Shown one piece after another: positions 62,077-64,000 of a stretch of 64,000 bases of DNA; position 1 is the stretch's first letter; every line of letters begins with the position of its first letter. The translations under genes were made by a program, and so were the position numbers. Origin of the DNA: Rhizobium sp. NRK18 (GTDB taxonomy: Bacteria; Pseudomonadota; Alphaproteobacteria; Rhizobiales; Rhizobiaceae); assembly GCF_024385575.1 (NCBI RefSeq), contig NZ_JANFMV010000001.1:2881681-2945680 (forward strand), in the 5' to 3' direction. The notes under the pieces were generated by a model that ran no database searches, was not told the origin of the DNA, and was given only the letters and a program-made list of their open reading frames with translations.

Positions 62077-63075
62077 TCACATCTCCAGCATGATCTTGCC
62101 GATGTGGCGGCTGGTTTCCATCAGGCGGTGGGCCTTGACGACGTCGGAAAACGGCATGGTGGTGTGGACGACCGGGGCGACCTTGCCTTCGTCGAGCAGC
62201 GGCCAGACCTTCATCAGGAGCTGGTCGCGGATCTCGCGCTTTTCGTCGGTCGTGCGCGGACGCATGGTCGAGCCGGTGACGGTCAGCCGCTTGACCATGA
62301 TCGAGGTCAGGTCGACCTTTTCGGCAACCGCGCCTCCCAAAAAGGCGATGATGACGAGGCGGCCGTCGCGGGCGAGCGAGCCGACATTGCGCTGGAAATA
62401 GGAGGCGCCGATCATGTCGAGGATGACGTCGACGCCGGCCTTGCCGGTCTCCTGGCGGATGACGGCGGCGAAATCCTCCTCGCGGTAGTTGATGGCGCGC
62501 TTCGCACCCAGTTCGACGCATGCATCGCATTTCTCCTTCGAGCCCGCGGTCGTGTAGACCTCGGCGCCGAAGGCGCTGGCGAGCTGGATCGCAACCGTGC
62601 CGATGCCGCTCGACCCGCCATGGATCAGCACCTTCTCGCCTGCCTTCAGCCCGCCCATCATGAACAGGTTGGCATAGACGGTGAAGAAGGTTTCGGGGAT
62701 CGCGGCGGCGCGCAACCCATCGTAGCCCTTCGGGAACGGCAGCGCCTGGCCGGCGGGAACCGCGCAATACTCGGCATAGCCGCCGCCATTGGCGAGCGCA
62801 CAGACCGGATCGCCAATGGAAAAGCCTTCGACATCGGACGCCATCGCCGCAACCGTGCCGGCAACCTCGAGGCCGAGGATCGGACTTGCGTCTTTCGGCG
62901 GCGGATAGGTGCCCTGCCGCTGGGCGACATCGGGACGGTTGACGCCCGCCGCCTCGACCTTGACGAGGATTTCGCCGGCTTTCAGCTCCGGCAGCGGTCC
63001 GTCGGCAAGGTGCATGACTTCCGGCGCGCCGGGCGCGGCAAGCGCCACGTAGCGCATCTTTTCGGGCAATGACAC
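62077..63075 (-). CDS. NAD(P)H quinone oxidoreductase, PIG3 family
   Basis: A 332-residue medium-chain dehydrogenase/reductase without zinc ligands. N-terminal GroES-like domain (about 20-130), then the nucleotide-binding domain with [24 protein letters not shown] (coenzyme loop). Length and motifs ([16 protein letters not shown]) agree with PIG3-type quinone oxidoreductases, which reduce quinones one electron at a time with NADPH. The gene stands alone. Confidence 0.93.
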   Translation of the reverse strand: MSLPEKMRYVALAAPGAPEVMHLADGPLPELKAGEILVKVEAAGVNRPDVAQRQGTYPPPKDASPILGLEVAGTVAAMASDVEGFSIGDPVCALANGGGYAEYCAVPAGQALPFPKGYDGLRAAAIPETFFTVYANLFMMGGLKAGEKVLIHGGSSGIGTVAIQLASAFGAEVYTTAGSKEKCDACVELGAKRAINYREEDFAAVIRQETGKAGVDVILDMIGASYFQRNVGSLARDGRLVIIAFLGGAVAEKVDLTSIMVKRLTVTGSTMRPRTTDEKREIRDQLLMKVWPLLDEGKVAPVVHTTMPFSDVVKAHRLMETSRHIGKIMLEM

Positions 63076-63161
63076 GGGCTAATCCCCTTTCAGGCTGCGA
63101 CTCACACGTCCTGACAGAGACTATAGGGCGCTGACCGGCGATTTCACCCGTCAATCGAAAT

Positions 63162-64000
63162 TCAGATGACGCGGAAGACGAGACCCGCGTCGCTCTCCTT
63201 GGCCTCGCCCTTGATGTCGGCAATGGCCGTGCTGATGCGGCCGATGTCCTCGATGACGAGGCCCGAGGGGAGCTCGATGACGGCGATCGAGCAGCGCAGC
63301 AACGGGAAAAACTGCCGCTCGCCATTGCGCCCATGGCCCAGGATGCCGCCGGCAGCGCGGTCGGCCTCGGAGTAGAGTTCGGCGGCGTCCGAGCTGAAGT
63401 CCTGCTGCAGGCGGGCGAGCACGGCGGCGATTTCTGCCCGGTTGCGGGTCGACGAGCCGATGAAGAAGTCGTCGCCGCCGATATGGCCGAGGAAATCGCC
63501 CTGCGAGAAGAAATAGCGATGCATCAGGCGGGCGAAGAGCGCGATCGCATGGTCGCCGGCCTGGAAGCCGTAGTGATCGTTGAAAGGCTTGAAATTGTCG
63601 AAGTCGCAATAGCAGAAGAAGCGGGTCTCATCGCCGTCACGCGCGCTCATCTGCATGAAGTCGCGGATCGAACGGTTGCCGGGCAGCCCCGTCAGCGGGT
63701 TCTGGTCCTGGGCGATGCGCACCTGCTTCTCGTTGATGATCTTGATCAGCGAGGCGGCGGAGATGACGCCGGCATAGCGCATGTTTTCCGTCAGGATGAT
63801 GCAGTCGGCGCCCTCGACATTGGCGAATGTCGCCATCAGGCTTTCGGCATTGCTGTCGAGGCCGACCACCGGCACGCGGTCAACGAAATTGGCGATGGTG
63901 CGCTCGTAGAGCCGGTTCTTAAGCAGGTCGCGGCCGTATGGCTGGTAGATATATTCCTTGAGATGGTGCTCGTGGATGACGCCGCGCGGTTCGTCATTGG
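63162..64000 (-). CDS. CBS-GGDEF signalling protein, C-terminal part (5' partial)
   Basis: The frame is open to the right edge of the window, so the start lies outside. The visible 278 residues hold a CBS-domain segment (PRGVIHEHHLKEYIYQPYGRDLL, then the second CBS half VVGLDSNAESLMATFANVEG and RYAGVISAASLIKIINE) followed by a GGDEF domain. The signature reads GHIGGDDFFIG, with Asp for the usual Glu, which may impair cyclase activity. Such proteins often carry an EAL domain at the N-terminus, which would lie beyond the edge. A GTG at 63875 is not the true start because coding continues upstream. The linker KQVRIAQDQNPLTGLPGN is the GGDEF entry. Confidence 0.88.
   Translation of the reverse strand, partial: NDEPRGVIHEHHLKEYIYQPYGRDLLKNRLYERTIANFVDRVPVVGLDSNAESLMATFANVEGADCIILTENMRYAGVISAASLIKIINEKQVRIAQDQNPLTGLPGNRSIRDFMQMSARDGDETRFFCYCDFDNFKPFNDHYGFQAGDHAIALFARLMHRYFFSQGDFLGHIGGDDFFIGSSTRNRAEIAAVLARLQQDFSSDAAELYSEADRAAGGILGHGRNGERQFFPLLRCSIAVIELPSGLVIEDIGRISTAIADIKGEAKESDAGLVFRVI

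Overview
The window is a stretch of chromosome from a high-GC alphaproteobacterium of the order Rhizobiales, most likely family Rhizobiaceae. Support comes from a MucR/Ros one-finger regulator, DUF5330, DUF1491, DUF930 and DUF2336 proteins, a SufE protein, a class 3 (Rhizobium etli type) asparaginase, and a TIGR03808 Tat-exported repeat protein. There are no rRNA or tRNA genes, insertion sequences or CRISPR arrays. Most genes look like ordinary core chromosome, and a few low-GC or degraded spots look acquired.

Regions 1-8.5 kb: tail of a DUF2336-like protein, DUF1491 protein, a soluble chemoreceptor, a histidine kinase overlapping a peptidoglycan-binding membrane protein, DUF5330, SufE, a coupled pair (DnaA-domain-IV-like HTH protein and DUF6456 protein), and mucR with an AT-rich upstream region. 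8.9-14.8 kb: a seven-gene Mrp cation/proton antiporter operon. 15-23 kb: glycosyltransferase-like protein, MsrB, a LysR/cupin pair, spermidine-synthase-like protein, GNAT, hemolysin III-like protein, DksA-like protein, universal stress protein and sulfide:quinone oxidoreductase. 23-35 kb: DUF930 protein, S9 oligopeptidase, a GNAT gene behind what looks like a complete transcription attenuator with an aromatic-rich leader peptide, an orphan antitoxin, two c-type cytochromes, superoxide dismutase, a branched-chain aminotransferase, a heme-type GGDEF-EAL protein, dehalogenase, PrmB and a pseudouridine synthase.

Regions 36-46 kb: a lower-GC acyltransferase, an Lrp regulator divergent from a gate-domain membrane protein, a methyltransferase, an HxlR regulator, YkgJ/YchJ-type zinc or iron cluster proteins, a LysR/EamA exporter pair and a HerA-like ATPase. 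46.6-48.5 kb is the clearest accessory spot: a solitary AT-rich gene of unknown function with a long dyad at its promoter, next to the truncated remnant of an HxlR-family regulator. 48.6-64 kb: VOC protein, MarR, Ohr/OhrR, a lipoprotein, two c-di-GMP proteins, TMEM175 channel, TIGR03808 protein behind an FNR/FixK-type box, GST, membrane protein, asparaginase, DUF2127, a RES/Xre toxin-antitoxin pair, quinone oxidoreductase and the tail of a CBS-GGDEF protein.

Recurring themes are redox and peroxide defence (MsrB, SodB, Ohr, SQR, cytochromes), cyclic-di-GMP signalling (four proteins) and divergent regulator-target pairs with visible operators. The most interesting element is the attenuator at about 26.12-26.27 kb, followed by the AT-rich gene at 46.6-48.1 kb.
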